A stretch of DNA of 64,000 nucleotides, taken from assembly GCA_002050235.1 (NCBI GenBank), contig MWST01000035.1, positions 1-64,000 on the forward strand, in the 5' to 3' direction. Origin of the DNA: Polyangiaceae bacterium UTPRO1. GTDB lineage: Bacteria > Desulfobacterota > Binatia > UTPRO1. The position numbers and the translations under genes are program-made. Shown here one piece after another: positions 1-9,269 of this stretch. Every line of letters starts with the position of its first letter. The stretch's first letter is position 1. The notes below the pieces were generated by a model that was not told the origin of the DNA, did not search any database, and worked only from the letters and a program-made list of their open reading frames with translations.

Positions 1-258
1 GTCGCGGTCGCCGTCTCGGTCGGCGTCGGCGTCGCGGTCGCCGTCTGAGTCGCGGTCTCGGTCGGTGTCGGGGTCGCCGTCTCGGTCGCGGTCGGCGTCG
101 GGGTCGCGGTCCCGGTCGCCGTGGCCGTCGCCGTCGCGGTCGGGGTCGCCGTCTCGGTCGGGGTCAGAGTCGCGGTCGCCGTCTCGGTCGGGGTCGGAGT
201 CGCAGTCGCCGTGGCCGTAGCCGTCAGCGTCGCGGTCGGGGTGTCGGTCGCGGTCACC
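1..258 (-). repeat. Short tandem repeats encoding a Thr-Pro/Ala/Glu linker
   Basis: The plus strand reads as repeats of six-base units such as gtcgcg, gtcgcc and gtctcg with little variation. In the minus-strand coding frame these give alternating Thr with Pro, Ala or Glu (TETATPTPTETATQTATATP). The unit length is a multiple of three, so slippage would change the linker length without breaking the frame. Confidence 0.85.
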
Positions 259-1349
259 GGGGCAGCCGTCGGGCACGATGCGCGACCGGTGTCGCCTCCC
301 ACCAGCGCCAGCAGGGCATCGCTGCGCGGAATCGCCGCCCGCGCCAATCCGAAGCTCGCACACACATGGAAGCGTTCGAAGCAATCACGATATCCGGCGA
401 GCGAGCTCACATCCGAGCCGTAGGCGCTGCACGTAGCAGCGAGCGCCGCCAGGTTCGCTCCCGATGGCGCCTCGAGCGTCGCGAAAGAGGCGCCGCCGCA
501 CGCCCGGTCGAGCACGCGCGCAACGCCGCCGGAGCTGCCGTTCGCGCCGCTCGTCCGCGCCGCGCAGCGGCGGGCGGCGGTCGCGAGGCAGGCGTCGACG
601 CCCGACTGCCGCTCGGTGCAGGCGAGCGCGGGCATCACGCACCCGCGCAGGGCGCCGAGCCGGCGCGTGAGCACCGCGGAGCTAGTGGTCGCGATCGCGC
701 CCAGGCACTCCAGGGTCGCCGCCGCTGCACCATCGAGCTCTCCGGCACCACCGCGATCAGGCAGGCACGCCGCCGTCGCGCGCCCGATACCGGCGACCCG
801 AAGGAGTTCCCCGGCGCGAGGATGCCGGAGATCGAGAACGTGGTCGCTCTCGCAGGCCAGGCGCCGTACGGCGCATGCCGCTATGGCTCCGTGGTCGTCG
901 AGCGCGATGCCGAAATCTTCGCGGCACGCGGCGGCTGCTCGTTCGTGGTCGAGGCCAGTGGCGCCGAGCATCTCGGCCAGGGTCACCGTCGACGGGTTGC
1001 ACCGCCTGAGCATTCGCCGCGTGCAGCGCCGTTCATCATTCGGCAGCGCCGCCAGGATGGCGGTGCAGGAATCATGGATGCGGGTGCGGCACGCATCGCT
1101 GTCGGTCCTCGCCAGGCAGTGACCGATGCGCCGGAGGCAGCGTCCGAACCGATCCAACCTGCTGACGCCGTAGGTGCTCCCGGCCTGCATGGCAGCCTGT
1201 GCGCAGCGATCGAGACGTGTACGCTGGCCGTCGATCCCACCCGGATGGGCGCCTGCGAGCTCGCTCGCCGTCAAGGCCACGCTGCCGAGCGCGGCAACGC
1301 CGATTGCGAGGCGCAGGGATCGCCTGAGACGATACGGCAGATGCAGCAT
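1..1349 (-). CDS. Secreted Cys-rich protein with Thr/Pro-rich tail (3' end beyond window)
   Basis: I read this frame by hand on the minus strand. It opens with ATG at 1349 and stays open to the left edge, so the C-terminus lies outside the window. The N-terminus (MLHLPYRLRRSLRLAIGVAA) has Arg residues followed by a hydrophobic stretch ending near ASELAGA, which looks like a signal peptide. The next ~330 residues contain spaced Cys residues in an all-alpha-looking, Ala/Arg/Leu-rich sequence that I do not recognise. The last ~85 visible residues are a low-complexity TPTETATATPTP run typical of linkers in surface or secreted proteins. An in-frame TTG at about 1364 is an alternative start. The function is unknown; an exported protein, perhaps tethered beyond the linker, is the likely reading. 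Confidence 0.75.
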   Translation of the reverse strand, partial: MLHLPYRLRRSLRLAIGVAALGSVALTASELAGAHPGGIDGQRTRLDRCAQAAMQAGSTYGVSRLDRFGRCLRRIGHCLARTDSDACRTRIHDSCTAILAALPNDERRCTRRMLRRCNPSTVTLAEMLGATGLDHERAAAACREDFGIALDDHGAIAACAVRRLACESDHVLDLRHPRAGELLRVAGIGRATAACLPDRGGAGELDGAAAATLECLGAIATTSSAVLTRRLGALRGCVMPALACTERQSGVDACLATAARRCAARTSGANGSSGGVARVLDRACGGASFATLEAPSGANLAALAATCSAYGSDVSSLAGYRDCFERFHVCASFGLARAAIPRSDALLALVGGDTGRASCPTAAPVTATDTPTATLTATATATATPTPTETATATLTPTETATPTATATATATGTATPTPTATETATPTPTETATQTATATPTPTETATA

Positions 1350-1608
1350 GAAGCAGCGCCCCAATGCATAGGGCGTGCCTGCAAGGCATCCCCGTGCGCG
1401 GGACCCTTCGCTCCCCGTCGTCGATCGGCGGCGAAGAAGCACGCACGCCGTCCGGCGCAGCCCGCCCAAGGCGGCGTTTTCGCTGCGACCGACTCCGTAC
1501 CGGAGCGACTCGCAGGGGCATCGGCGGCAGCGGCCGTGCTGGCGCTCGGCCGCCGCACCGAACGTCAGAGAAGCCGAACCCGGTCAGGAATCTGACCCCG
1601 AGGGCGGT

Positions 1609-4600
1609 TCACCGCGCCGTCCCGCAGACCTCGTTCTGCCCGCCGCCTACCGCCTTGCACGGCAGGACGGCGGCGAAACAATCGTCGCCGATGCGCACGA
1701 GCGTCGTACCCTCGGGCACCGCCGAGCCGGCGGCAGTCAGACCCGACACCGACGCGACCAGCTTGTAGCGCCGTCCGTCCTTGCTCGTAAGGCGCACGTT
1801 CAGGACGCCGCCGCCTGACGATGGACCCCGGTACTTGAAGCCGCGTTTCATCGGCACGAGGCCGTGCGGCGCGCTCGCCGCAGCGACGGTGCTCGAGCCG
1901 ACCAAGCGAAGCTCGAAGGGATCGGTCGTGAAGTCGAGCGCGTTGCCCGCGAGCACGAAGCCACCGCGCACGCGCAGACCGTCGGTCCCGGCCGGCTGGC
2001 GATTCTTCAGTCGCGCCGTTTGCAGGCCGAGATTCCACACCCCGGCATCGCATCCTGCGGGTACGAGTCCGGCCGGGACGCCGGAGTCGAGCGCGCCTGC
2101 ACGTTGCCGGTCGTGGCGGTGTCCCTGCCAGCGCACCGCCCGCGGTGAAGCGGTGCCGGGCACGTCCCACAGGTAGACGTAGCCCTCGCGGCTTGCTGTC
2201 GCCACCTCGAGGCGGTCGTCGCCGTCGATGTCGCCGGCAACGGGGATCGGGATCATCCAGCCGCCGGTGAACTTCGGCCAGCCGGCCGGCTGCACCCCGC
2301 GATGATCGACGGCGTGCACGAAGCCGCCGCCGCTCCCCTGGACGACCTCGGGGACGCCGTCGCCGTCGATGTCGAAGACGGCTGGATTCCCGAAGAACAT
2401 CATGTCCTCGATGATGCGCGGGAAGGTCGACATCATGTGCCCGGTGCGGGCGTGCCACGCCGAGAGCTGGTGATCGCCGGGCTCCTGGCGTGCGGGCGCC
2501 TGCTGATCGATGAACTTCGTGGTGCCGATCGTGCCGGCGACGACCTCGAGGCTGCCGTCGCCGTCGAGGTCGGCGAGGCTCGGGCTGCCGAGGAGCGCCA
2601 GGCTCATCGGGAAATCGGTCGACTCGGCTGCGAGCGGCCGGGCCAGGCTCACGTCGTAGTCGAGCGTGAGATGCGAGCCGTTCTGGCTCAGGCCGTAGTA
2701 CGACGTGCCGTCGCCGCGCAGGACGTAGACCGGTCCGTTGTTGCCCTGCACCACGACCTCGTCGATGCCGTCGCCGTCGACGTCGCCGAGCACCGCGCCC
2801 TGGGCGACGCCGTGCGCCACCGTCGGCAGCAGATCGTCGGTGAAGAGCGCGATCTTCACCGGCCATCCCGGCAGATACGGACCCGCCGGGTTGCCGGCGA
2901 CGCGCGGGCTCAGGCTGCCGGCGTGGTCGACGGCGTAGATCCGGCCGTTCACCGGAGCGAGCCCGGCCATTCCCGCGAAGAAAGAGAGCTGCACGTTGGC
3001 GGGCTCGCCGCGCACGTACTCCTCGTTGGTGCCCTGGACGATCTCGAGGAAACCGTCGCCGTCGATGTCGCCGATGGCCGGCGAAGCGACGATCTTGGTG
3101 CCGCGCGAGCCCCGCGGCCGACCGCCGACGAGATCCCACGCCACCCGGCCGGTCGCCGGATCCACGGTCGTGACGGTACGGTCGACCATGAGGATCGGGA
3201 AGCCCGGCTGCATCGAGCCGTCGGCTCGCCACACGTAGAGGTGGCGATCGAGCGCGCCGATAACGATCTCGAGCCTGCCGTCGCGATCGAGATCGGCGAG
3301 CGCCGGGGCCGCGAGAAAGCCGGGGTCGAGGCGGTTCGCTTCGTCGCGAATCGCGGGGTCGGAGAACGCCGGCGTCGTGCGCACCGGGAACCCGGCGCGG
3401 CGTGTTCCGTCCGCCGCGAAGACGTAGAGCTTGCCCTGCGTCGACGCCACCACCACCTCGAACGCGCCGTCGCGATCGAGGTCGCCGATCGCAGCCGAAG
3501 CGACGATCGACTCGTGCACTCCAGTCCCGACGGCGCCGCTCACGAAGCCGGCGGAGCCCGTGTGCAGCACGTCGAGGTCGGTCGCGACCGGCCAGCCGGG
3601 AAGCTCCGTACCGTCGCCGCGGAAGGCGTGCACTTCGCCCGCCGCGGTCGCGAGCACGAGCTCCAGCATTCCGTCGCCGTCGAGATCGGCGAGCGCCGGC
3701 GAGCTGTCGCCCGACGCATCGACGAAGACCGGGAAGCCCGGGTGCAGGTCGGGGTCGTGGTGCACCGAGACCACCCGCGTGTCCTCGCCGACATTCCCGA
3801 GGTCGTCGACAACGCGCAGCCGCAGCGTCACGTTGTAGACCTCGTCGAAGTCGTCGCGGTCGGCGACCGGGAGCGTGATCGCGTCGAAGGCGCAGTCGGC
3901 CGATACCGCGCCTATGGCCCAGGTACCGAGGATACCTGCGTCGATGGCCGCCGCCGGCGTACCCGCGGCGATCACGTGTCCGGGGCGCGCGTACTCGCTC
4001 TCGACCGGATCGACGCCGCACCCGTATTCGAGCGTGTAGTCGTACCTGTTGGCGCGGCGATACGCGGCGGTCGAACCGGTGACAACCACCATCGGCGTCG
4101 TCGTCGGGTCGAGCGTCCGGAACCAGCCCGGCGCCGCGAGCTCGGCTTCGGGAGGGATCGTCGTCGCCGAGAGCGCACGCACCGCCCGGCCGGCGTTGAC
4201 GCGGCCGTAGCCGAAGTACTTGTCGCGGCCGGGGTGGCTCGGGAAGCGCGTCGACACGAGGTCGGAGAGGAAGCCGAACTTGACCGCCGGCGAGGTGGCC
4301 AGCGCCAGATCGCCGCTGAAGTCCAAGTCGTCGGCGGTGGCAGCGAGGATCTGCTTCACCTCGTTGGCCGAGAGGGCGGTTCCGGTCGCGGGATGGTTGG
4401 CCAGGACCCCGATGTCGACGAGGTTCCGCGCCTGCGCCACGATCAGCGCCGCGATGCCGGCGCCGCGTCCGGTCGCTTCCGACGAGCACGAATTGGACGG
4501 TATCGATACGTGCACGTTGTGGCCGCCGTAGTTGGTGCAGCCGTTCAGCAGGAGATACGTCCGATCCTGGACGAACGTCCCGTCCTGGGCGCGGATCGAG

Positions 4601-5601
4601 TTCACCGGGATCGTGTGCTCGTAGTTCGACGGGTAGTTGTGATGGTACGACTCCTCATCGGCGGCCGACGCGATAACCGGCACGCCGCGGGCGTAGGCGT
4701 AGTCGATCGCCTCCTGGGCGAACGGCGAGTTGTCGAGCGTACCGTTCGCTTCCTGGATCACGGCGGCGCCGCTATCGACGGCGAAGACGACGCCGCGCGC
4801 GAAGTCGTTGACGTCGGAGATGAAGCTATCGCTCACCTTGATGGGGATGAACGTGGAGCTCGGCGCCGTGCCGACGCCGCCGCCGTTGGCGGCTTCCGCG
4901 GTCGAGTCCTCCGCCTCTCCGGTGCCGTGCCCGTAGCGCACGTCGTCGTAGGGGTCGTTGTCGTCCTCGTGGAAGTCCCATCCCGCGATGTCGTCGACAT
5001 AGCCGTTGGCGTCGGCGTCGATGCCGTCGGAGAAGGCGCGGAGCAGGTCCTGCGGGTCGATCAGACCGTTGCCGTTGCTGTCGGCGACGCGCGAGTCCTG
5101 CGCGTGGATCCCGTCGGCACGATAGTCGCGCACGTCGAAGACGCCGTCCTCGTTGCGGTCATAGCCGTTGGTCGTCCCTTCGGGGAGCGGCAGCTCGGCC
5201 GCGTTCAAACGTACCTTGGCAGCGAGATCGCCCATGGCACCGGCGTCGCTCCAGTCGATGCCCGAGTCGAGGATCGCGATCACCACGTCCGGGCGCCCGG
5301 TCGTCACCTGCCAGGCCGTGTCGACGCTCGGGCCGCGCACGCCATGGAGCTCGCGGGCCGTCGCCGGCACCGCCGGATCGACCAGGCTCGAGAAGCGGAA
5401 GTCGTTCGGGTCGAGATCCGGAGGGATCGTCGGCGGCACCGTCGCCGGGAGGAAGAGGTACGAGGCGTAGTCGGCGGGATCGCTGCACGACGGCGCGAGC
5501 GGACCGCCGCACTGCGGATATGGGAACTCGGCGCGAGCGCCGGGCGTCGCCAGGACTACGGCGGCGAAGAGAGTCAGGAGGCGGAGGCAACGGATCGGCA
5601 T
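1609..5601 (-). CDS. Secreted subtilisin-like serine protease with FG-GAP/VCBS repeats
   Basis: This is a 1330-residue S8 family protease. ATG 5601 is chosen because it begins a clean signal peptide (MPIRCLRLLTLFAAVVLATP, cut near ARA) and has GAGGTG just upstream; an in-frame ATG at 5631 also exists. The catalytic residues are Asp112 (ILDSGIDW), His225 (YGHGT) and probably Ser374 in SCSSEATGRGAGIAAL, which replaces the usual GTSMAAP. The oxyanion region reads ASAADEE rather than AAAGNEG, so Asp315 stands where Asn is usual. EF-hand-like DxNGNGxxD and DADANGYVDD loops (about 160-215) suggest calcium binding. About eight FG-GAP repeats (DLDGDGxLEVV with GWPV) follow and should form a beta-propeller. 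The C-terminal ~90 residues end in LVRIGDDCF, a motif shared with the protein at 12978. It is probably an extracellular or surface protease. Confidence 0.9.
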   Translation of the reverse strand: MPIRCLRLLTLFAAVVLATPGARAEFPYPQCGGPLAPSCSDPADYASYLFLPATVPPTIPPDLDPNDFRFSSLVDPAVPATARELHGVRGPSVDTAWQVTTGRPDVVIAILDSGIDWSDAGAMGDLAAKVRLNAAELPLPEGTTNGYDRNEDGVFDVRDYRADGIHAQDSRVADSNGNGLIDPQDLLRAFSDGIDADANGYVDDIAGWDFHEDDNDPYDDVRYGHGTGEAEDSTAEAANGGGVGTAPSSTFIPIKVSDSFISDVNDFARGVVFAVDSGAAVIQEANGTLDNSPFAQEAIDYAYARGVPVIASAADEESYHHNYPSNYEHTIPVNSIRAQDGTFVQDRTYLLLNGCTNYGGHNVHVSIPSNSCSSEATGRGAGIAALIVAQARNLVDIGVLANHPATGTALSANEVKQILAATADDLDFSGDLALATSPAVKFGFLSDLVSTRFPSHPGRDKYFGYGRVNAGRAVRALSATTIPPEAELAAPGWFRTLDPTTTPMVVVTGSTAAYRRANRYDYTLEYGCGVDPVESEYARPGHVIAAGTPAAAIDAGILGTWAIGAVSADCAFDAITLPVADRDDFDEVYNVTLRLRVVDDLGNVGEDTRVVSVHHDPDLHPGFPVFVDASGDSSPALADLDGDGMLELVLATAAGEVHAFRGDGTELPGWPVATDLDVLHTGSAGFVSGAVGTGVHESIVASAAIGDLDRDGAFEVVVASTQGKLYVFAADGTRRAGFPVRTTPAFSDPAIRDEANRLDPGFLAAPALADLDRDGRLEIVIGALDRHLYVWRADGSMQPGFPILMVDRTVTTVDPATGRVAWDLVGGRPRGSRGTKIVASPAIGDIDGDGFLEIVQGTNEEYVRGEPANVQLSFFAGMAGLAPVNGRIYAVDHAGSLSPRVAGNPAGPYLPGWPVKIALFTDDLLPTVAHGVAQGAVLGDVDGDGIDEVVVQGNNGPVYVLRGDGTSYYGLSQNGSHLTLDYDVSLARPLAAESTDFPMSLALLGSPSLADLDGDGSLEVVAGTIGTTKFIDQQAPARQEPGDHQLSAWHARTGHMMSTFPRIIEDMMFFGNPAVFDIDGDGVPEVVQGSGGGFVHAVDHRGVQPAGWPKFTGGWMIPIPVAGDIDGDDRLEVATASREGYVYLWDVPGTASPRAVRWQGHRHDRQRAGALDSGVPAGLVPAGCDAGVWNLGLQTARLKNRQPAGTDGLRVRGGFVLAGNALDFTTDPFELRLVGSSTVAAASAPHGLVPMKRGFKYRGPSSGGGVLNVRLTSKDGRRYKLVASVSGLTAAGSAVPEGTTLVRIGDDCFAAVLPCKAVGGGQNEVCGTAR

Positions 5602-5648
5602 GGAGGCACCTCGCTTGTTCGCCGGCCGCATCCGGTCGCGGCCGGCGG

Positions 5649-5681
5649 GCGCCGGACTCCGAGCAGTCCGGAGTGCGGCGC
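5649..5681 (-). terminator. GC-rich hairpin downstream of sat
   Basis: The arms gcgccg and cggcgc, then actccg and cggagt, enclose a seven-base loop with a single G-G mismatch. The hairpin lies between the stop of sat (5769) and the start of the subtilase (5601). No T-run follows in either direction, so a terminator role is inferred from position and stability. Confidence 0.4.
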
Positions 5682-5768
5682 CGCAAGCGGTTCCCTAACG
5701 CCATCCGGCGCCGGCTGTAAAGCGATTTTCCGGCACCCTGCAGTTCGGCTCGGGCGCGGCGCGTGCAG

Positions 5769-7031
5769 TCAGCTCATGCCCTTCATCGCTGCGGCGAGGA
5801 TGCGCGACGTCGACGGGCGCATGATGCGGGGGTCCACTTCTTTTCCTTCGGTGAGGCTCTTGCGCACGTCCTTGCCGGAAATGAAGACTGGCTTCTCGTT
5901 CGGGTGCAGGTCCATGAGGTCCACCCGGCCGGCGGACTCGTAGTAGGCGGCGAAGCCGACCTTGAGGGGCTTTATCTGGAGGTCGCCGCCGAGCTTGCCG
6001 AAAATCTCCTGGGCGTCGAAATCGCCCCAGATGGCGGTGCCGTCGTGGTAGGGAGCATCGGCATGCTTGCGGCCGATGATGATGTCGGTGAAGCCGAAGT
6101 TCTGGCGGTAGATGCTATGCATCACGGCTTCCTTCGGCCCGCCGTAGAACATCTTGATGTCGAGTCCGAGGAGGATAACCCGATCCGGCACTGCTTCCCG
6201 GCGCGGACCCCAGAGCGCCTGATCGCTGTCGCCCTCGCCGAGCGAGCGGTTGGCGATGAGCGCCTCGTAGGTCTGCATGCGGACGCGCGCGTTAACGTCG
6301 TCGCCCTTGGTCTCACCGATCAGCGGATTGAGCACGGCGCCGGCATCGTAGCCTTGGCGAATCAGCGTCTCGAGGCCGTAGACGAGCGCGTACTCGTGGG
6401 CGCGGTGCAGCGGATTGCGGGTCTGGAAGGCAACGACGCGCTTCCAGCCTTTCTTCGCGAAGATCTCCCGCACCTGGCGCGGCGAGAGCACGTACTTCCC
6501 GAACTCGGCGTCCTTCGGCTGCGGCAGCGTCCGGATGGTGCCGCCGACCAGGTACGTCTTGTCGGCATCGCCTTTGAGCACCATGTCGGCGCCGGGATGG
6601 TCGGTGCGCTCGGTACCGTAGACGCTCTTCAGGTACTTGGCTTTGTCCCAGGCGAAGACGTCGCTCACCTCGAGGCGCGCCACGGGCGTGCCGGCACCGT
6701 TGACGAGCGCCACCGCGCGCCCCTTCTCTAGGGTCTTCGCCAGCGCTGCGGTGATCGGGAACGCCAGCGGAATCGTCCAGGCGTAGCGCTTCCCCCGGTG
6801 CTCGATGTAGGCGTGGTCGAGCACCCGCGCATAGGCGGCGCCGTCCATCGGCCCGGTGAGGGGCGAGAGCGCGCCGTCGCCGAACCGATAGACGGTCGAG
6901 AGATCGGCATCCGATACGGGCACCACGGGAAGCTTCGCGAGCTCCGCCTTGAACGCGGCTTCCTCCGCCGGCGGAACGGTCAGATCGAGGGGCTCGGCGA
7001 GACCACCGTGAGCAGGAACGAGACCAGCCAT
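5769..7031 (-). CDS. sat: Sulfate adenylyltransferase (ATP sulfurylase)
   Basis: This 420-residue protein makes adenosine phosphosulfate (APS) from sulfate and ATP in the cytosol. It has the family motifs QTRNP (about 203-207) and HRAH (209-212) in [14 protein letters not shown], and a GRKHADAP stretch near 320 equivalent to the usual GRDHAG. The ATG at 7031 is preferred because AAAGGAT lies upstream; a TTG 21 bases earlier is possible. Length fits the single-domain bacterial and archaeal form without a fused APS kinase. A separate APS kinase (cysC) is at 45518, so both steps to PAPS are encoded in the window but in different operons. No reductase gene is seen here, so assimilation is more likely than sulfate respiration, though the window alone cannot decide. 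Confidence 0.95.
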   Translation of the reverse strand: MAGLVPAHGGLAEPLDLTVPPAEEAAFKAELAKLPVVPVSDADLSTVYRFGDGALSPLTGPMDGAAYARVLDHAYIEHRGKRYAWTIPLAFPITAALAKTLEKGRAVALVNGAGTPVARLEVSDVFAWDKAKYLKSVYGTERTDHPGADMVLKGDADKTYLVGGTIRTLPQPKDAEFGKYVLSPRQVREIFAKKGWKRVVAFQTRNPLHRAHEYALVYGLETLIRQGYDAGAVLNPLIGETKGDDVNARVRMQTYEALIANRSLGEGDSDQALWGPRREAVPDRVILLGLDIKMFYGGPKEAVMHSIYRQNFGFTDIIIGRKHADAPYHDGTAIWGDFDAQEIFGKLGGDLQIKPLKVGFAAYYESAGRVDLMDLHPNEKPVFISGKDVRKSLTEGKEVDPRIMRPSTSRILAAAMKGMS

Positions 7032-7248
7032 AGAGCGAGATCCTTTCCGCAACCTCTCACCAGCTAGTGGGGGCAGCGTGAATCAGGAGATTTGATCGCG
7101 CAAAGCGCGAGAGACTAGCGCGGCGCACGCACGTGGGCAACGCCGTGGACGGTCCGCCCTCTGGCCGGCGCGTCCATTCCGCGACACTCCGGCCGACATT
7201 GACCATGAGCGGGGAAACCTGCAACCTGCGGTCATCGAGGTCATGCTC

Positions 7249-7995
7249 ATGAAATCAGATGAACCGCTGGACGTCCGAGTGCTGGTGCCCATTCAGCGGC
7301 ATGAGAAATTATTGAAGCTCTTTCACGAGCTGCCGGTCGGCGAGAGCTTCGTTTTCATCAACGACCACGACCCCATTCCGCTCTATTACGAGCTCAAGTC
7401 GATCCACGGCGATGTGGTCGGCTGGGAATACCTGAATCGCGGCGGTCGAGACTGGCAAGTCAGGGCAACCCGCACCGGAGCATCCCAGCCACGGGACATG
7501 AAAGAAGTCGCGACGCTCCTGGATCTACGAAATATGAATAGGAGCGAATGGGCCAAGGTGGTGTTTCACCGTTATGGCATGATGGAGCCGGACACGACGA
7601 TGGAATTGATCGCGAAGGAAGATCCCGTGGAAATCCGCGATATCTTCCGAAACAAGTTTTCCGGAAAACACACCTGGACCAGCACCAAAACGCAGTCCGG
7701 TGAGTACGTCGCACACGTCAAAAAAGAAGCGCCGAGCGGACTCGAGGACGAAGGTTTTGCGGTCGTCAACGAACTGGACTTCCGTCCTCACCCACCGGCG
7801 CAACGGCACGAAATGTTCTATAGGGCGTTCGCCGACATAAAACCCGGAGAAGCCTTCGAGTTCATCAACGATCACGACCCCAAACCGTTGTATTATCAAA
7901 TGGAGGCCGAGAGCCGGGAACCCTTCCGCTGGGAATACCTGGAAAAAGGTCCGACTTGCTGGAAAGTCAGGGTGGTCAAGATCACCAGTCGGTGA
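7249..7995 (+). CDS. Protein with three DUF2249-like modules
   Basis: This 248-residue protein begins and ends with clear DUF2249 domains: LDVRVLVPIQRHEKLLKLF through INDHDPIPLYYEL and WEYLNRGGRDWQVR at the N-terminus, and RHEMFYRAF through INDHDPKPLYYQM and WEYLEKGPTCWKVR at the C-terminus. The middle section (WAKVVFHRYGMMEPDTTMEL, then KEDPVEIRDIF and a final HVKKE) reads as a third, decayed copy. DUF2249 proteins are small cytosolic proteins often encoded near nitrogen-oxide or heme-protein genes; the molecular role is not established. ATG 7249 is preferred over 7243 because GAGG is eight bases upstream. Codons are less GC-rich than in the neighbours, which may indicate transfer. It is transcribed alone, divergent from sat. 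Confidence 0.85.
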   Translation: MKSDEPLDVRVLVPIQRHEKLLKLFHELPVGESFVFINDHDPIPLYYELKSIHGDVVGWEYLNRGGRDWQVRATRTGASQPRDMKEVATLLDLRNMNRSEWAKVVFHRYGMMEPDTTMELIAKEDPVEIRDIFRNKFSGKHTWTSTKTQSGEYVAHVKKEAPSGLEDEGFAVVNELDFRPHPPAQRHEMFYRAFADIKPGEAFEFINDHDPKPLYYQMEAESREPFRWEYLEKGPTCWKVRVVKITSR

Positions 7996-8076
7996 AGATG
8001 TCCATCGGCCGCGGGCGATCGGCAGCGGACAGGTGAAGCGCCGTGCGGACCTATAGTCCATGAGAGGGTCGTCGAA

Positions 8077-9249
8077 GTGAGCTCGCTACGTGCAGGTGAA
8101 AGTCGGCGCCGCACGCTCGGCCTCGTACTCTCGGGCGGCGGAGCGCGCGGCGCCTTCCAGGTAGGCGTGTATCAGCGCCTGCTCGACGACCCGCGCTTCT
8201 CGCAAGGTCCCGGCGTGCTTTCGGGCACCTCGGCGGGCGGCATCAACGCGGCGCTGATCGCCGCCGGCAAGTCGCCCCGCGAGATGATGGACTTCTGGTA
8301 CGGCATCGCCACCGACCCGCCGGTCGTGGCGAGCGACCTCTTCTTCCACGACGCAATGATGACCTTGCTGCGACTGATGGGCAGCGAGTTCTTGCGCTGG
8401 CTGTCGACGCCGGCGGCGATCCGCGATTTCCTCAAGCGCTCCCGCAATCATCTGTCGGCGCGGCCGGCGGCGCTGTTGGCCACCTGGGTCGAGTATCTCC
8501 TGACCGCGCGTTTCGAGCTCGTGAGCCGCTTCTTGCAAGGCGTGCGCGAGCCCTTCATCGCCGATACGGCGCCGCTTCGCAGCCGTCTCGTCGAGGCGCT
8601 CGGCGGCGAGCGGATCCGGAGCCCGCTCCGACTCGCGATCAACACCGTCGACGCCCACACCGGACGCCTGGTGCGCTTCGTGAACTACGAAACGTCATAT
8701 ACGCGCACTCCGGACTATTGCGTCGTCGACGCGATCACCGTCGACATGGTGCTCGCGAGTGCCAGCATTCCCCTCTTGTTCCCCCCGGTGGAGATCGGTC
8801 ATCACCTCCTCTGGGACGGAGGGCTGCTCGTCAACACGCCGCTCGCACCGGTCGTGTCGCTCGGCGCCGACGAGATAGTCACCGTTCTCGTAACCGAACC
8901 GCCCGACCCGATCCGGGGTCGCTTCCCGCATTTCGGACGCGCCGTCGAGCGCACCTCCGACACGTTCCTCGAGAATGCCTACAACATCGACCGCAAGCTG
9001 CTGCTGGAGCGCAACCGCTTGGCGCGCATCGAGCAGCGCACCTACCGCGACGTGACGCTCTACGAGGTCGTCCGCCCGGCGCGCGACGCGATCTTCACGC
9101 CGGGGTCGTACCTCTTCTTCGAACACGGCGTGATCGAGCACATGCACCGCCTCGGCGTCGCTGCCGCCGACGCTTGGCTCGCCGCAGGGCCGCCGGTCGA
9201 CAGCCTCGGGCGCGACGAGATGGACCTCGAGGCACGAGTTCCGGCCTGA
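8077..9249 (+). CDS. Patatin-like phospholipase
   Basis: This 390-residue patatin-family hydrolase uses a Ser-Asp dyad on lipid acyl esters. The oxyanion motif LSGGGARGAFQVGV is near residue 25, the nucleophile motif GTSAGG (Ser near 50) follows, and the catalytic Asp lies in WDGGLLVN near 247. The start is GTG at 8077 with GAGAGGG eight bases upstream. No signal peptide is seen, so action at the inner membrane or in the cytosol is likely. The next gene, a PHA-synthase-like hydrolase, starts 20 bases after the stop, so the two are probably co-transcribed and may both act on lipid or polyester metabolism. Confidence 0.92.
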   Translation: MSSLRAGESRRRTLGLVLSGGGARGAFQVGVYQRLLDDPRFSQGPGVLSGTSAGGINAALIAAGKSPREMMDFWYGIATDPPVVASDLFFHDAMMTLLRLMGSEFLRWLSTPAAIRDFLKRSRNHLSARPAALLATWVEYLLTARFELVSRFLQGVREPFIADTAPLRSRLVEALGGERIRSPLRLAINTVDAHTGRLVRFVNYETSYTRTPDYCVVDAITVDMVLASASIPLLFPPVEIGHHLLWDGGLLVNTPLAPVVSLGADEIVTVLVTEPPDPIRGRFPHFGRAVERTSDTFLENAYNIDRKLLLERNRLARIEQRTYRDVTLYEVVRPARDAIFTPGSYLFFEHGVIEHMHRLGVAAADAWLAAGPPVDSLGRDEMDLEARVPA

Positions 9250-9269
9250 GCCCCCGTCGCCGCCCGCGC

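Noticed and set aside
366..1595. Plus-strand open frames across the left edge
   Set aside because: The peptides are Arg/Ala-rich without a domain, and the minus frame has a signal peptide and the Thr/Pro linker.
2302..5943. Plus-strand open frame of 1213 codons opposite the subtilase gene
   Set aside because: It is His/Arg/Val-rich with repeats that mirror the FG-GAP units on the other strand. The minus frame has clear catalytic motifs and a signal peptide, so this is a high-GC shadow.
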